Source: Caldilineaceae bacterium
GTDB taxonomy: Bacteria > Chloroflexota > Anaerolineae > Caldilineales > Caldilineaceae
NCBI GenBank assembly: GCA_026645575.1
Contig: JAPKMW010000042.1
Coordinates: 1-64,000 of the forward strand
Reading direction: 5' to 3'
Length of the DNA: 64,000 bases
Shown: piece after piece, positions 25,601 to 33,499 of the stretch
How the letters are laid out: each line of letters starts with the position of its first letter
Position numbering within the stretch: the first letter of the stretch is position 1
Position numbers and translations under genes: made by a program
The notes under the pieces: model-generated
Database searches by the model: none
Told to the model about the DNA's origin: nothing
Seen by the model: the letters and a program-made list of their open reading frames with translations, nothing else

Positions 25601-27458
25601 TCTGGCTTCGCCTACCTACACCTATCTCGATCCGCCGGCGTTGGGGCAGGCGTTGGGGGCCATCAACACACTGATGACGCCAGCCCGCATGGCCGATCAG
25701 ATCCTCCAAACCTACGACGCGCTCATTGACCAGGCTGACCAGAGCGATGGCGACGCCGATGTCGAACATCCGCGCTTGTTGGTGGCCGTCAACAGTCGCC
25801 AGGTGGCGCGGGTCAAGCAGGATTGGGACAAGGTGGCCTATCATCTGCTGCAAAATTTCGATGAGGCGAAGATCCGCCAAGCCTACCAGGCCAGCCCCCA
25901 CTATGACACCACCGTCTGTCGTCCCCAGGATTGGAGCCTTGGCCCGCCCGACGCCCTCGCCGATCTCTATGGCTTTGCCGCCGCTCTGATCACAGTCTAT
26001 GGTGCCGATTCGGCTGTCGGAGGGGCGGCGACGGTGGTCTTGCGCGATCTGGAAGATACGGCCATCCTCAGCCGCTACCAGCGCAACGGCATCCCCTGGT
26101 ATGCGCCAAAGGGCGCGCCGCTTTGGAATTTCGATAACCATAAAGGCATTGCCCTCTTTGCCGACCTGCAAGGCCGACCAACGGACCAGCCCGGCACAGT
26201 GGAATTAAGTTGGCAGACCCGCTGGTACACCGCCGATCCGCTGAACGGGGAGAACCCCCATCCCTACGCCTTTGTACAAAATGGCTTTAATGGCGTCACC
26301 TGGGCCACCCTCTTTGCCGAATTCTGGCGGCGGCAACCAGGCGTGACGATCCAGACCGCACTCTGCTTCCCCGAATTGGCAACTGAGCCGCAAACCGGCG
26401 AACTACGAATTGTCGCCCTGAACGAACCCTTGACGGGAACGGTGCGGGTTGGGCTGCCCTTTACACCGACCGCTGTGGTGCAAACTGACCACGCGGCGCT
26501 GAAACCAACCGTTCGTTTCAACCTCTATGACGCCAACCAGGCTCTGCTTCTGAGCAACACTGTTCAGGGCGGCTACTGGTTGACTGGCACGCACCAGCTT
26601 ACGGCGATGCGACCTTACACGCCAACTGCGCCCGGTGACTTGACCATTGAGGTGATCGTCGATCCGACCAACAACGTTAGCGAGGCCAACGAAGCGGACA
26701 ATCGGCTGGTCCAACGTTATACAGTGGCCCCGCCTGATCGCTTCCCGCTGGTGATCAGCGCTCGGCTGGCTGAACCCACCTTCTTTGTCAACCAGAAGCA
26801 GGTTGCGCTACACGCGCTGGTCAGCCCGGCGGACAGTGCAACGACGCTGGTTGCCCAACTGTACCAGTTTACCAACGACGCCCCATCCGCACCCTGGCAA
26901 CCAATGCCACAGGCAAGGCAAACCCTTGACCCTGCCAAGCCGACCCTCGTCTTAACCGACTTGGCGCCGGGCGTGGTGGTGGCGCATATCTGGGCGCGCA
27001 CGGCGCAAGGTCTCTACAGCGCTCGACCAGCGGTGGTGCTCTTCAACTATGCCCCAGCCAACCAGATGTTGGGCGCTGGGCAAACCCATCTTTACTGGCT
27101 TGCCACACCGCTGGCGACCGCACTGCAACTTGATCTGACCGGCAGCGCCGATCTCTTTGCCTGGTCGCCCTTCAATGGCTGGGGGCCGGAGTGGCGCATG
27201 GGGGGCGCGCCGCTGATTCTACCGGCCAGTACGTTGACCGACGGGTATCTGTTGGCGGTCACGACCGTCGCCGATAGCCAATACACCCTCACGGCGCAGC
27301 CGACGGCAAACCCAACCACTGTCGCCAACGCCACGCCGGATCTCAGCCAGAGCTGGCCGGTGGCGCGCCTGCACTTGGTCCAGCCAGTGATCAACCCGCC
27401 GGGCGGCGGCGCGCTGGTCGCTGGTCGCCACTCCTTTCTGCCCTTGGTAACGCGCTAG
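22632..27458 (+). CDS. Large exported mosaic protease: carboxypeptidase-regulatory-like repeats, C11 clostripain-like domain, CARDB
   Basis: 1608 residues from ATG 22632 with AAGGAG upstream; signal peptide about 1-34. Residues about 40-770 carry three beta-sandwich repeats of the carboxypeptidase-regulatory type (GRIAGFVTNAEGMPLEGIEV; GRIQGRVTDSAGEPVAGVAI; PSIRGRVTDETGMPLVGIKV), each ending near LHFFDP or a similar motif, with spacer domains containing YDGTPV or FDGTPL. Residues about 770-1230 form a C11/caspase-fold protease, with His889 in FVGHGAP and Cys967 in HCFAASIEELYE. A CARDB-like stretch follows (VDPTNNVSEANEADN). The protein ends GRHSFLPLVTR. The DNA is AT-richer up to about 24940 and GC-rich after it. 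Probably a secreted, self-processing protease or adhesin controlled by the divergent TPR regulator. Confidence 0.8.
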   Translation: MLSKLPLRWALRLGLWLVVGGLVFGVWANKSALAARHVQIGDNTGRIAGFVTNAEGMPLEGIEVSAYRYDPQAVTDVHWPYPWWHTNDAISDAAGAYQIANLQPGVYTLHFFDPTEFYAFEYLNDSLTLTDAMTIEVRTAQMTSGINVTLAPGGVIQGQISMYDGTPVSQIEPRFAGGIGGDSRGSITLLVQDGEWQNVVKRIDFDSWDSHFDLTTSTFNFRGLPSGNYRLSYGVIYGGVAYTGGNSYYEFYPNTANIDQARNVPITPADMQQNLTIVVGANPTYGRIQGRVTDSAGEPVAGVAILAFSTNAPVFDTGYDGYTATPDRSTLTDAAGYYEIPALAPDDYRLHFFDPASTHYPQLAEPPWATNLHMPEYYSNKLRWSTADVVHVITGSTTSTIDAMLEIGTYLSGQVRMVDGSLLNSDDTSSRTTTPWFSIKHQRFLEQGYPLYPYQPKVSYDRITGSYLVGGLAPGTYVLEYGLAYDYNGVNYANWRSIPITIQVSGNAPLIQDIVVPESAKQQEPSPSIRGRVTDETGMPLVGIKVSAAVNCNDGRDCTEPRDITDEQGNFDLYLQPNIGMNHSLSFSDPSGVYAFEYYDDSPTVSGAKPIQVAEDGTVRSEETIISDIHIKMSPASKLTGHITLFDGTPLAAMTGEHQADGTLHRGSITLSSLSQSNDSWQLVTTIDVFSSTVAYWGNVGSRLVQFDMATNTYHFAGLTPGRYQIAVEAVHNGIDYGGASPDRVEVGSTYEITVAAGVSYNNVDLILGTDNQRVLALYALALDHDHDRIDNLAPQLAPAMQSIIDATRHHPNKTAVVLADAAGVGDTRIYVVRNGRATPVQGLPNAAFQLDPTATEANMADGVTLGNFIRWARNSYPAEVTLFGFVGHGAPLVPATGFETLVAASGGIRPRILDSLFPLPTRVGAYPSLTDNHPQALITPYDLATALRIGSNNGTDPLQIADVAHCFAASIEELYELSPNGDQPYAEIILASPTYTYLDPPALGQALGAINTLMTPARMADQILQTYDALIDQADQSDGDADVEHPRLLVAVNSRQVARVKQDWDKVAYHLLQNFDEAKIRQAYQASPHYDTTVCRPQDWSLGPPDALADLYGFAAALITVYGADSAVGGAATVVLRDLEDTAILSRYQRNGIPWYAPKGAPLWNFDNHKGIALFADLQGRPTDQPGTVELSWQTRWYTADPLNGENPHPYAFVQNGFNGVTWATLFAEFWRRQPGVTIQTALCFPELATEPQTGELRIVALNEPLTGTVRVGLPFTPTAVVQTDHAALKPTVRFNLYDANQALLLSNTVQGGYWLTGTHQLTAMRPYTPTAPGDLTIEVIVDPTNNVSEANEADNRLVQRYTVAPPDRFPLVISARLAEPTFFVNQKQVALHALVSPADSATTLVAQLYQFTNDAPSAPWQPMPQARQTLDPAKPTLVLTDLAPGVVVAHIWARTAQGLYSARPAVVLFNYAPANQMLGAGQTHLYWLATPLATALQLDLTGSADLFAWSPFNGWGPEWRMGGAPLILPASTLTDGYLLAVTTVADSQYTLTAQPTANPTTVANATPDLSQSWPVARLHLVQPVINPPGGGALVAGRHSFLPLVTR

Positions 27459-27500
27459 GCCAAGCCGCGTTGATGGTTGGCAACGCACTGACAAACCATA

Positions 27501-27539
27501 AAAAGCAGCGTCAGATATAAATCTGGACGCTGCTTTTTT
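27501..27539 (+). terminator. Rho-independent terminator
   Basis: AAAAGCAGCGTC followed by AGAT (27501-27515) pairs with ATCTGGACGCTGCTTTTTT (27521-27539). The T-run lies 80 bp after the C11 gene. Confidence 0.85.
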
Positions 27540-27891
27540 GTTGTGGCGTGCGGTCGCTGGAACAAATCGAGCCATTTTCAGGACTTCACAGGCGCAAAGT
27601 CAGTGTATGGTGGTGAGCGCCAGCAAAATGCACCAAAAAGGTGACAACCAGGACGGGAATCGTGCCATAACCGCCGTGCTGGCGGCTAAAAGCGGCAAGA
27701 ATTGAGGCGGTTATATAGTTGCGCTTGATTGAGGTTACGCACCCAGTGCCGTATCCTGTTGCCACCTGATGGTTGCCCTGGTAAACCTGCCAGGGTGGAT
27801 GGCTGGTAAGTGATCCGTCGGCAGGTCAGCATTTTTGCGCGATAGTCGAGAAGTCTGACCTGTTCCTCATATAGAAAGCGACTGGAACCCA
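27540..27891. other. Intergenic region before the second sigma-like gene
   Basis: About 350 bp without a supported gene. I see only weak repeats (TGGTTGCCCTGGTAAACCTGCC region) and no strong promoter match. Confidence 0.35.
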
Positions 27892-28584
27892 ATGACAATG
27901 CTTGCGATGCAACACGGAACAGTGTATCACGCACCGATCCTGACCGAACGACCGAAAATGGCAACGAAACAACAACCGCGCATTGCGATCGATGAGGCTA
28001 ACCTGGCCTATGCGCTTTGGCAGCGCGCCCTGGTTGGCGGCGACGAACACGCCTGGCATGTGGTCTATCATGAGTACAACCGGCAGGTGGGGGCTTGGGT
28101 GAAAAGGCAACTCTGTTTCCCAGTCGATGCGCCCACGTTGCAAACGCTAATTGATGACGCCTTTCTTAAAATGACCGGCACCTTTCGCCGTCACCCGGAG
28201 AAATTTGCCGATTATCCCAATTTAGCCGCGTTACTGGGGTTGCTACGCCGCTGTGCGCAACGGGTGGTGCAAGATTATGTCACCGCTCGGAAGCAGGAGC
28301 TATCAATCGACCCCTTGGCAGCCGTTGCAGAACCAGCCGGCGAAGCAACGCTACCCATCTCTACACTCTGGGCCGTCCTGGAAGGCTTGCTGTATGACGA
28401 GAAAGAGTGGCTGGTTGTCACCAAATTATTGGTTGAGGAGGCCAAACCGCGTCACCTTTATGCCGAACAGCCGCAACTGTTCGCCAGTGTAGATGAAATC
28501 AACACCATCCGCGAACGGGTAAAGGGGCGGCTACAGCGCAATCAGGCATTTCGTCACTATTTACAGACAATGATTGATCAATAA
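27892..28584 (+). CDS. Sigma-70-like protein, paralog 2
   Basis: 230 residues. It matches the protein at 14164 along almost its whole length after residue 35: HAWHVVYHEYNRQVGAWV, TLIDDAFLKMTGTFRRHPEK, FADYPNLAALLGLLR and LFASVDEINTIRERVKGRLQ. Region-2-like and diverged region-4-like parts are visible as in the paralog. The first 20 residues differ, and ATG 27958 (product MATKQQPR) is an alternative start, as the ribosome-binding site is poor at both. It follows the C11 mosaic protease, mirroring the position of paralog 1 after the exported protein at 12855. Confidence 0.6.
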   Translation: MTMLAMQHGTVYHAPILTERPKMATKQQPRIAIDEANLAYALWQRALVGGDEHAWHVVYHEYNRQVGAWVKRQLCFPVDAPTLQTLIDDAFLKMTGTFRRHPEKFADYPNLAALLGLLRRCAQRVVQDYVTARKQELSIDPLAAVAEPAGEATLPISTLWAVLEGLLYDEKEWLVVTKLLVEEAKPRHLYAEQPQLFASVDEINTIRERVKGRLQRNQAFRHYLQTMIDQ

Positions 28585-28743
28585 CTGGTGAAATGGTTCA
28601 AATTTGTCGCGGAAAAAGTAGTCAACCAAGAGATTATTCTTTGAAGAACGGCGAAGTAAGTACGAACTGCAACTAAACGCTGTCGCCGCATGGCAACAAC
28701 GCAAGGCCATCTTTGGCTTGCTTGTTGCCACGGCAGATGACCC

Positions 28744-28789
28744 GGCAAAAACAAAAGAGAGGCGAATCTGCCTCTCTTTTGTTTTTGCC
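28744..28789. terminator. Perfect 20-bp hairpin, bidirectional terminator type
   Basis: GGCAAAAACAAAAGAGAGGC (28744-28763) and its exact reverse complement (28770-28789) flank a 6-nt loop. The A-rich and T-rich arms would terminate in both directions. It lies 160 bp after the sigma-like gene. The remaining 330 bp up to 29120 hold only the small frame at 29033. Confidence 0.8.
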
Positions 28790-29032
28790 GCAAGACAAAC
28801 AGCGTCGAGCGTGCAAAGTGCGCGCCAACTCTGTTTCTTCATGCATACCCTTGCTCTCGAAACGCTGTTTCTTTGTATGGTGACAATTCGCTTGCAACGT
28901 TGTCATAAATCGCAGTCATTTGTCAGCCACTTCGCCGGTCAAAGTCATGGAACGCCAGGCTGAAAGGCGTACAATGTCCTCCGTACTACAAGACGTTGGC
29001 ATAAATCTTGCATAAACAGAAAGGAGTTAACT

Positions 29033-29119
29033 GTGGTGAATGAGTTGGTTACATCAGGGAGTATGGTAATCGGTAAGCGCGATCAACAGCAACGTAACTT
29101 ATTGAAAGGAACAACTTGA
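29033..29119 (+). CDS. Possible 28-residue small protein
   Basis: GTG at 29033 (or 29036) follows AAAGGAG by about six bases, one of the best ribosome-binding sites in this region. The frame reads 28 codons to TGA at 29117-29119, one base before the ATG of the next small gene. The product (VVNELVTSGSMVIGKRDQQR and so on) is basic and unlike anything I know. It could be a leader peptide coupling translation of the next gene. Confidence 0.4.
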   Translation: MVNELVTSGSMVIGKRDQQQRNLLKGTT

Positions 29120-29120
29120 T

Positions 29121-29330
29121 ATGTACGACTATCTTGCTTACAACTATCAGGAAGCGCAGCGGCAATATGCAGAACGTATTCGCGAAGCCCAAGCCTGTCA
29201 TGCCGAGCAACGGCGGATGATCCAACAACTGGCGCAGATGGCAACGTGGGTCGGTCAGCGGTTGATTGCCTGGAGCGAACGTTTGCAAATGCAACAAACG
29301 TTGCCGCTACCGGAGAGTCAACAGCGCTAA
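29121..29330 (+). CDS. Small Gln-rich helical protein
   Basis: 69 residues from ATG 29121, preceded by GAAAGGA. The sequence (YDYLAYNYQEAQRQYAERIR and following) is Gln- and Arg-rich and strongly helical, with no signal peptide. Not recognised. First solid member of a run of small genes leading to the ParB-like gene at 29600; the close spacing suggests one operon. Confidence 0.6.
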   Translation: MYDYLAYNYQEAQRQYAERIREAQACHAEQRRMIQQLAQMATWVGQRLIAWSERLQMQQTLPLPESQQR

Positions 29331-29382
29331 CGTGAACAATGGTTTGTGATGAGTATCGAACAAAATGAAAGGGGTGTGGATC

Positions 29383-29598
29383 ATGTTGGATTATCAAATG
29401 GTCATGGTGGCTCGTGAAGTGAGTCGTGCGCGTATCCAAGGTCGCCCGGCTGCGCCAGAATGGGCCTTGGCAGATTTTGTGCAGGAGAGTCACCGTGCTG
29501 TGATGGTGTTCCTGGCTGCCCTTGCGGACAAGTCAGTGAACCTGGTATGGGCGCAGCGTTATCAGAACCGACATAGGTCGGTGGAAGGCAGAACCTGA
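29383..29598 (+). CDS. Small hypothetical protein
   Basis: 71 residues from ATG 29383. I prefer this start because AAAGGGG lies just upstream, while the in-frame ATG at 29365 lacks a site. The product starts MLDYQMVMVAREVSRARIQG and contains a helical middle. The stop is one base before the start of the ParB-like gene, indicating coupling. Function unknown. Confidence 0.6.
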   Translation: MLDYQMVMVAREVSRARIQGRPAAPEWALADFVQESHRAVMVFLAALADKSVNLVWAQRYQNRHRSVEGRT

Positions 29599-29599
29599 T

Positions 29600-30082
29600 A
29601 TGCAGTACCAAACGATGATGATGGTGGGTCCCCAAGGAGCGACCCGCGGTTTGTATGAAGAGTTTCGCCAATTGCGCAACAAAGCCCTCCGGCGCAAGTT
29701 GCTTTCCTGGTTGTTCGGTCGGCGCCACCGGTTGATCAATCTGGGCGAAGTGCAAAAAGAAGTCAGGGTCAATGCCCGTGTGCATGGCGGGATCAAGCTC
29801 GTGCCGGTGGACAAAATCCGCGGCAGCATCAACCGCTGTCACGATTTCGACGCCGACTTCCGCCCGTTGCAGGAGTACACCAAAGAGCGTTGGGTCAACA
29901 TTGCCCTGGCCTATAGCCGGGACGAAAGTCTGCCCCCGGTCGAGTTGGTGGATCTGGATGACACCTATTTCGTCATCGACGGCCACCACCGCATCTCGGT
30001 GGCCAAGATGCTGGGCCAACGGGAGATCGAAGCCGAAGTCACCGTCTGGCGCAAGGCGGCGCTGCGTGGTGAAGGTGGATAG
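29600..30082 (+). CDS. ParB/sulfiredoxin-like domain protein
   Basis: 160 residues. The core is the ParB N-terminal-like fold: VPVDKIRGSINRCHDFDADF, LAYSRDESLPPVELVDLD, then DGHHRISVAKMLGQREIEAE, where GHHR is the nucleotide-binding box. There is no helix-turn-helix or dimerisation domain, so it is not a partitioning ParB; stand-alone versions bind or cleave nucleotides. Coupled to the small gene before it. Confidence 0.75.
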   Translation: MQYQTMMMVGPQGATRGLYEEFRQLRNKALRRKLLSWLFGRRHRLINLGEVQKEVRVNARVHGGIKLVPVDKIRGSINRCHDFDADFRPLQEYTKERWVNIALAYSRDESLPPVELVDLDDTYFVIDGHHRISVAKMLGQREIEAEVTVWRKAALRGEGG

Positions 30083-30169
30083 CCGGTGGCGAGTGGCACA
30101 AATCACGCAACACGAATCACGTATTGTATCGAGTAACCGATCATCATTTAGCAAACAGGAGAAAACGCA

Positions 30170-30391
30170 ATGACTACGTTCAATTTGAATCCCTGGAGTT
30201 ACGAACTGGCGCGCGAACGCCAGCAGCAATTGATTCACGAAGCGGCGCAACAACGCCGGCTTAAAGCCCTTCGGCCGGCGACAAAGCGCGCTTGGCTACG
30301 GCTGCAACCCCTTGCTCTTCTCAGGACATGGCGACTTGTCACACCCCGGCTGCAACTGGCCGGCCCGGCTGACGAAGCGCCCTGTAGCTGA
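30170..30391 (+). CDS. Small basic hypothetical protein
   Basis: 73 residues from ATG 30170 with CAGGAG upstream. Product MTTFNLNPWSYELARERQQQ followed by an Arg/Leu-rich basic half. No family recognised. Last gene of the small-gene run, followed by a terminator. Confidence 0.55.
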   Translation: MTTFNLNPWSYELARERQQQLIHEAAQQRRLKALRPATKRAWLRLQPLALLRTWRLVTPRLQLAGPADEAPCS

Positions 30392-30429
30392 GAGGGCAAA
30401 CCATCATGACACCTAGTTTTTTCCATCTT

Positions 30430-30466
30430 GAAAACCCATCGGTCAAACCGGTGGGTTTTTCTTTTA
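30430..30466 (+). terminator. Rho-independent terminator
   Basis: GAAAACCCATCGG (30430-30442) pairs with CCGGTGGGTTTTTC (30448-30461), and TTTT follows. It lies between the small-gene run (plus) and the channel gene (minus), and may serve both. Confidence 0.85.
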
Positions 30467-30500
30467 CCAAGTTGGTGGCGCACCTAATGGCGCCTGATGA

Positions 30501-31538
30501 TTATTTGCCGGCGTGCAGAACATGCCGCTCATCGACTGCACGTTCGGCCAGAAGGGTAAGCTGCGGTTGGGTGCCCAAGCCGATGAGGATATCACCCGTT
30601 TCCAGCTTAAAATCCGCCGGTAGATGGGTGTGGAGTTTGCCGTCATGACGGCGCACGGCCAAGACATTGACGCCGGTGGCGCTGCGCACATGACATTCGG
30701 CCAGGGTGCGGCCATTCATTGTTGAGGCAACGCCAACCTTAATCTCCTCAATCCGCAATTCCAACTCGCCGCTGCGCATGACCACATCGAGAAATTCAAC
30801 GACACTGGGGTGCAGCAACTGCGCCGCCATGCGATGACCAGTGATTAGATAGGGGTTGATGACCTGATTGGCGCCGGCAATACGCAGCTTACGCTCACTC
30901 TCCGGCTGGTTGCTGCGCGAGATGATAAAGAGGTTGGGGTTAAAGGTGCGGGCGCTGAGGACGACAAAGACATTGGTCGCATCATTCGGTAGACAGGTGC
31001 AGAGTCCGCTGGCATGTTCAATGCCCGCCTGCAACAAAATCGGATCGCTGGCGGCATCGCCGATGATGTAGGGGATGCCCGCTTTTTCAAACGCTGCTAC
31101 ATTCTCCGACCCGCCGTCAATCACTACTACATCATAATGATTAGCACGCAAGCCTTGCACCACCTGTTGTCCGACCCGGCCATAGCCGCAGATAATATAA
31201 TGGTTGCGTAATTTCTGAATCGTGCGCGCCATCCGTTGTCTCCGTAACATGCCGTTTAACTCGCCGGCAATCAAATAATCAGCCAGACTGCTAAAGGTAT
31301 AAGCCACTCCGCCGACGCCTAATAAGATTAAGGCCACGGTGAACAGTTCGCCACTGACCGTGAGCGGGCGCACTTCGCCGTACCCCACTGTGCTAAGGGT
31401 AATGACCGTCATAAAGAGCGCATCGTGCCAGGACCAACCTTCCAGCAGGCGATAGCCAAGGGTGCCAACAGTTAACAGGCTACTCATGACAAGAAAGATT
31501 GTCCACATCCGCCCGTGTGGGACCCACAGTTCACGCAT
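30501..31538 (-). CDS. Potassium channel with TrkA-N and TrkA-C domains
   Basis: 345 residues. Two membrane helices flank a pore loop with the K+ selectivity filter TVGYGE near residue 50. The TrkA-N Rossmann domain starts at about 112 (IICGYGRVGQQVVQGLRANH), giving NAD(H)/ATP-type regulation. A TrkA-C domain fills the end (VGVASTMNGRTLAECHVRSA). It overlaps by 8 bp the stop of the acetyltransferase gene upstream on the same strand, so the two are co-translated. Typical size and layout for RCK-gated channels. Confidence 0.92.
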   Translation of the reverse strand: MRELWVPHGRMWTIFLVMSSLLTVGTLGYRLLEGWSWHDALFMTVITLSTVGYGEVRPLTVSGELFTVALILLGVGGVAYTFSSLADYLIAGELNGMLRRQRMARTIQKLRNHYIICGYGRVGQQVVQGLRANHYDVVVIDGGSENVAAFEKAGIPYIIGDAASDPILLQAGIEHASGLCTCLPNDATNVFVVLSARTFNPNLFIISRSNQPESERKLRIAGANQVINPYLITGHRMAAQLLHPSVVEFLDVVMRSGELELRIEEIKVGVASTMNGRTLAECHVRSATGVNVLAVRRHDGKLHTHLPADFKLETGDILIGLGTQPQLTLLAERAVDERHVLHAGK

Positions 31539-32469
31539 GGGTTGACCTCACCGTGGGGGAAGTGGTTGGGGAAGGAGCTGAGGTTAGGGGTTGTGGGGCG
31601 ATGAAGCGGGTCAGTACGGGGGTAATCCGGCCGGTTGGGCGAAAACCGACCCCACGATATAACTGTTGCGCCGTGCGGTTATGCACCTGGGTATTGAGCG
31701 CAACTGTGCGAATCCCTTCAGTTTGCGCATAGCGTAGCGCATCGGACAAGAGCGCTTTCCCCCAGCCACGGCCCTGCCAATCGGGGTGAAGCGCCAGGCG
31801 CGCTAGGTGGGCATTGTCACCGCTGGTGGTCAGCGCTGTATAGCCAACCAAGGTGTCATGGTAGAGCGCCACTTGCAGCCGACTGGTTAACAAAAGTTCG
31901 TGCAGCATCGGACTATCAAAGTGCCACAAGGGTGGAAAGGCGGCAGCGTCGATCAGCGCTAAGGCGATCAGATCTGCGGCTTGTCCTGGGCGTAGAGTCA
32001 ATTCGACGGCAGTGGGCAAGGTTGCCGGCTGCCACCGTTGGAGCCGGCTCAGTTCAAAATATTGCACCTCTTCTGTCAACGCAAAACCGACACCAAAGAG
32101 CGGCGGACGCAACCAATCGGCGTCGGCGTAAACAATTAACAGATGACCTTGCGGGCTAGGCTGGAGATAGGGCAGGGCGGCATTGAGCAGATCACCGACG
32201 TAAAGGGAGGGCGCCCGTCCCCGCACCAGGGTCAACGCCCGCAAATAAGCACGCGTCGGCGCTGCTGCCGGCAGTGTAACGGGCCGGGGTTCATCCTGGA
32301 TGCAAATAAAGCCCCACGGCTGCTCCCGCTCGTCGGCCAGGAGCGCAATTTGCTGCGATAACAACGCCGCCAAATCCTCTGCACCCAGATTATGGTAGAG
32401 GTAGCGACTCCGTTGCCAGAGTTGACGGACTTGCGCAACTTGGTCGGTGGCGACGCGATGGATTGGCAT
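31531..32469 (-). CDS. GNAT-family N-acetyltransferase
   Basis: 312 residues. The C-terminal half is a clear GNAT domain: LARLALHPDWQGRGWGKALL (acetyl-CoA loop QGRGWG) then TQVHNRTAQQLYRGVGFRPT. The N-terminal half looks like a degenerate GNAT copy or a substrate domain. Substrate unknown. Translationally coupled to the potassium channel gene. Confidence 0.82.
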   Translation of the reverse strand: MPIHRVATDQVAQVRQLWQRSRYLYHNLGAEDLAALLSQQIALLADEREQPWGFICIQDEPRPVTLPAAAPTRAYLRALTLVRGRAPSLYVGDLLNAALPYLQPSPQGHLLIVYADADWLRPPLFGVGFALTEEVQYFELSRLQRWQPATLPTAVELTLRPGQAADLIALALIDAAAFPPLWHFDSPMLHELLLTSRLQVALYHDTLVGYTALTTSGDNAHLARLALHPDWQGRGWGKALLSDALRYAQTEGIRTVALNTQVHNRTAQQLYRGVGFRPTGRITPVLTRFIAPQPLTSAPSPTTSPTVRSTHA

Positions 32470-32493
32470 AGGGTACTCACAAGCGAGAGGCTG

Positions 32494-32564
32494 AGAGATA
32501 AAGAGGTTGAGAGATTAAGAGATTAGGTCAAGCAAGTGACTCAATCTCTTAATCTCTTTATCTC
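32494..32564. repeat. Intergenic inverted repeat
   Basis: A left arm rich in GAGATTAAGAGATT (around 32494-32524) pairs with AATCTCTTAATCT and its extension TCTTTATCTC (32543-32564). It is a purine-rich against pyrimidine-rich hairpin between two minus-strand genes. It may end the transcript of the gene at 32594. Confidence 0.6.
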
Positions 32565-32593
32565 CCACTCACCCCATCAACTACTTTTTATAC

Positions 32594-33463
32594 TTAAACA
32601 CCCGCCAGGAAGCGGGCGCCCTGTAGAATCCCCAATTGTTCGCTTTCGGTGGGACCGTTGAAGTTCTCGTCTTCCAACTCAATGGAGACGCAGCCCTGGT
32701 AGCCCTTTTCCACTAGCATACGGAAGATCTCCAACCAACGGATCTGCCCTTGGCCGGGGATCGTATAGCGCCAGGCATGGGCGCCAAAGCGAATCGGCTT
32801 GGCAAAGGTAGCCGGTTGTTCATAACCAAATTCATACTGATTTTCGGCCAACAGTTCCGTATCCTTGCCATGAACATGATAGGCGCGATCGCCAAACTCG
32901 CGCAGGAAACGGAGATAATCGATGCCCATGCGCATCAGATGCGATGGGTCGTAATTGATCCCCATGGCCTTGGAAGGAACCTCTTTGAAAAAGGCGCGCA
33001 ACCCTTCCGGCGTACAGCAGAGCGCCCCCGGCCCCGGCCACCCTTCAATGACAATGCGCCCATTGTTGGCTTCCAACACCGGCGCCAACTGGCTGAAGCT
33101 CTCCACCATGTAGCCGAAATTTTCCGCACGGGGTAACTCCGGCTTCTCCGGCAACATCACCAAGAAGAAATTGGTCGGCGTACTGCCGGCGCACGCCTTG
33201 ATAAAGTCACTGTTGGCGGCGATGGCCTCGGCCCGCTTGCCTTTGTCCGGGGAAATCATGCCTTTGTTATCAAGCAAGTCGATGGAGCCAATGCGTAGCC
33301 CTGCCGCCCGCACGGTTGGCGCCGCTTCCACCGCATCTTTGCCCAGGTCAATCACCTCTAAACCACTGTCTTTGGCCCAACTCAACAAACCGGGCAGATT
33401 CTTTTGCCACTCTGTCCCACCACGGCGAAAGCCGATGGGAAAATTACCTGTACGGGTCTTCAT
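32594..33463 (-). CDS. Sugar phosphate isomerase/epimerase-like TIM barrel protein
   Basis: 289 residues with the xylose-isomerase-like (AP endonuclease 2 family) barrel. Visible metal-site strands are VIEGWPGPG (Glu), NYDPSHLMRMG (Asp and His), YHVHGKDTE (His) and VSIELEDENF (Glu near the end). The members of this family isomerise or dehydrate sugars or sugar acids. It is followed on the same strand, after a palindrome, by an enolase-superfamily dehydratase-like gene, so a sugar-acid pathway is likely. Exact substrate unknown. Confidence 0.82.
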   Translation of the reverse strand: MKTRTGNFPIGFRRGGTEWQKNLPGLLSWAKDSGLEVIDLGKDAVEAAPTVRAAGLRIGSIDLLDNKGMISPDKGKRAEAIAANSDFIKACAGSTPTNFFLVMLPEKPELPRAENFGYMVESFSQLAPVLEANNGRIVIEGWPGPGALCCTPEGLRAFFKEVPSKAMGINYDPSHLMRMGIDYLRFLREFGDRAYHVHGKDTELLAENQYEFGYEQPATFAKPIRFGAHAWRYTIPGQGQIRWLEIFRMLVEKGYQGCVSIELEDENFNGPTESEQLGILQGARFLAGV

Positions 33464-33499
33464 GAAAAACGTTCTCCTCTATTGGTCCGTAGGGTGGAA

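Noticed and set aside
25461..26171. 236-codon open frame on the minus strand
   Set aside because: Fully antisense to the C11 protease domain, with a GC-rich third-position mirror and no family resemblance.
29033..30391. Second RiPP locus
   Set aside because: The small proteins lack a Gly/Cys/Ser-rich core, and no modifying enzyme or transporter is adjacent.
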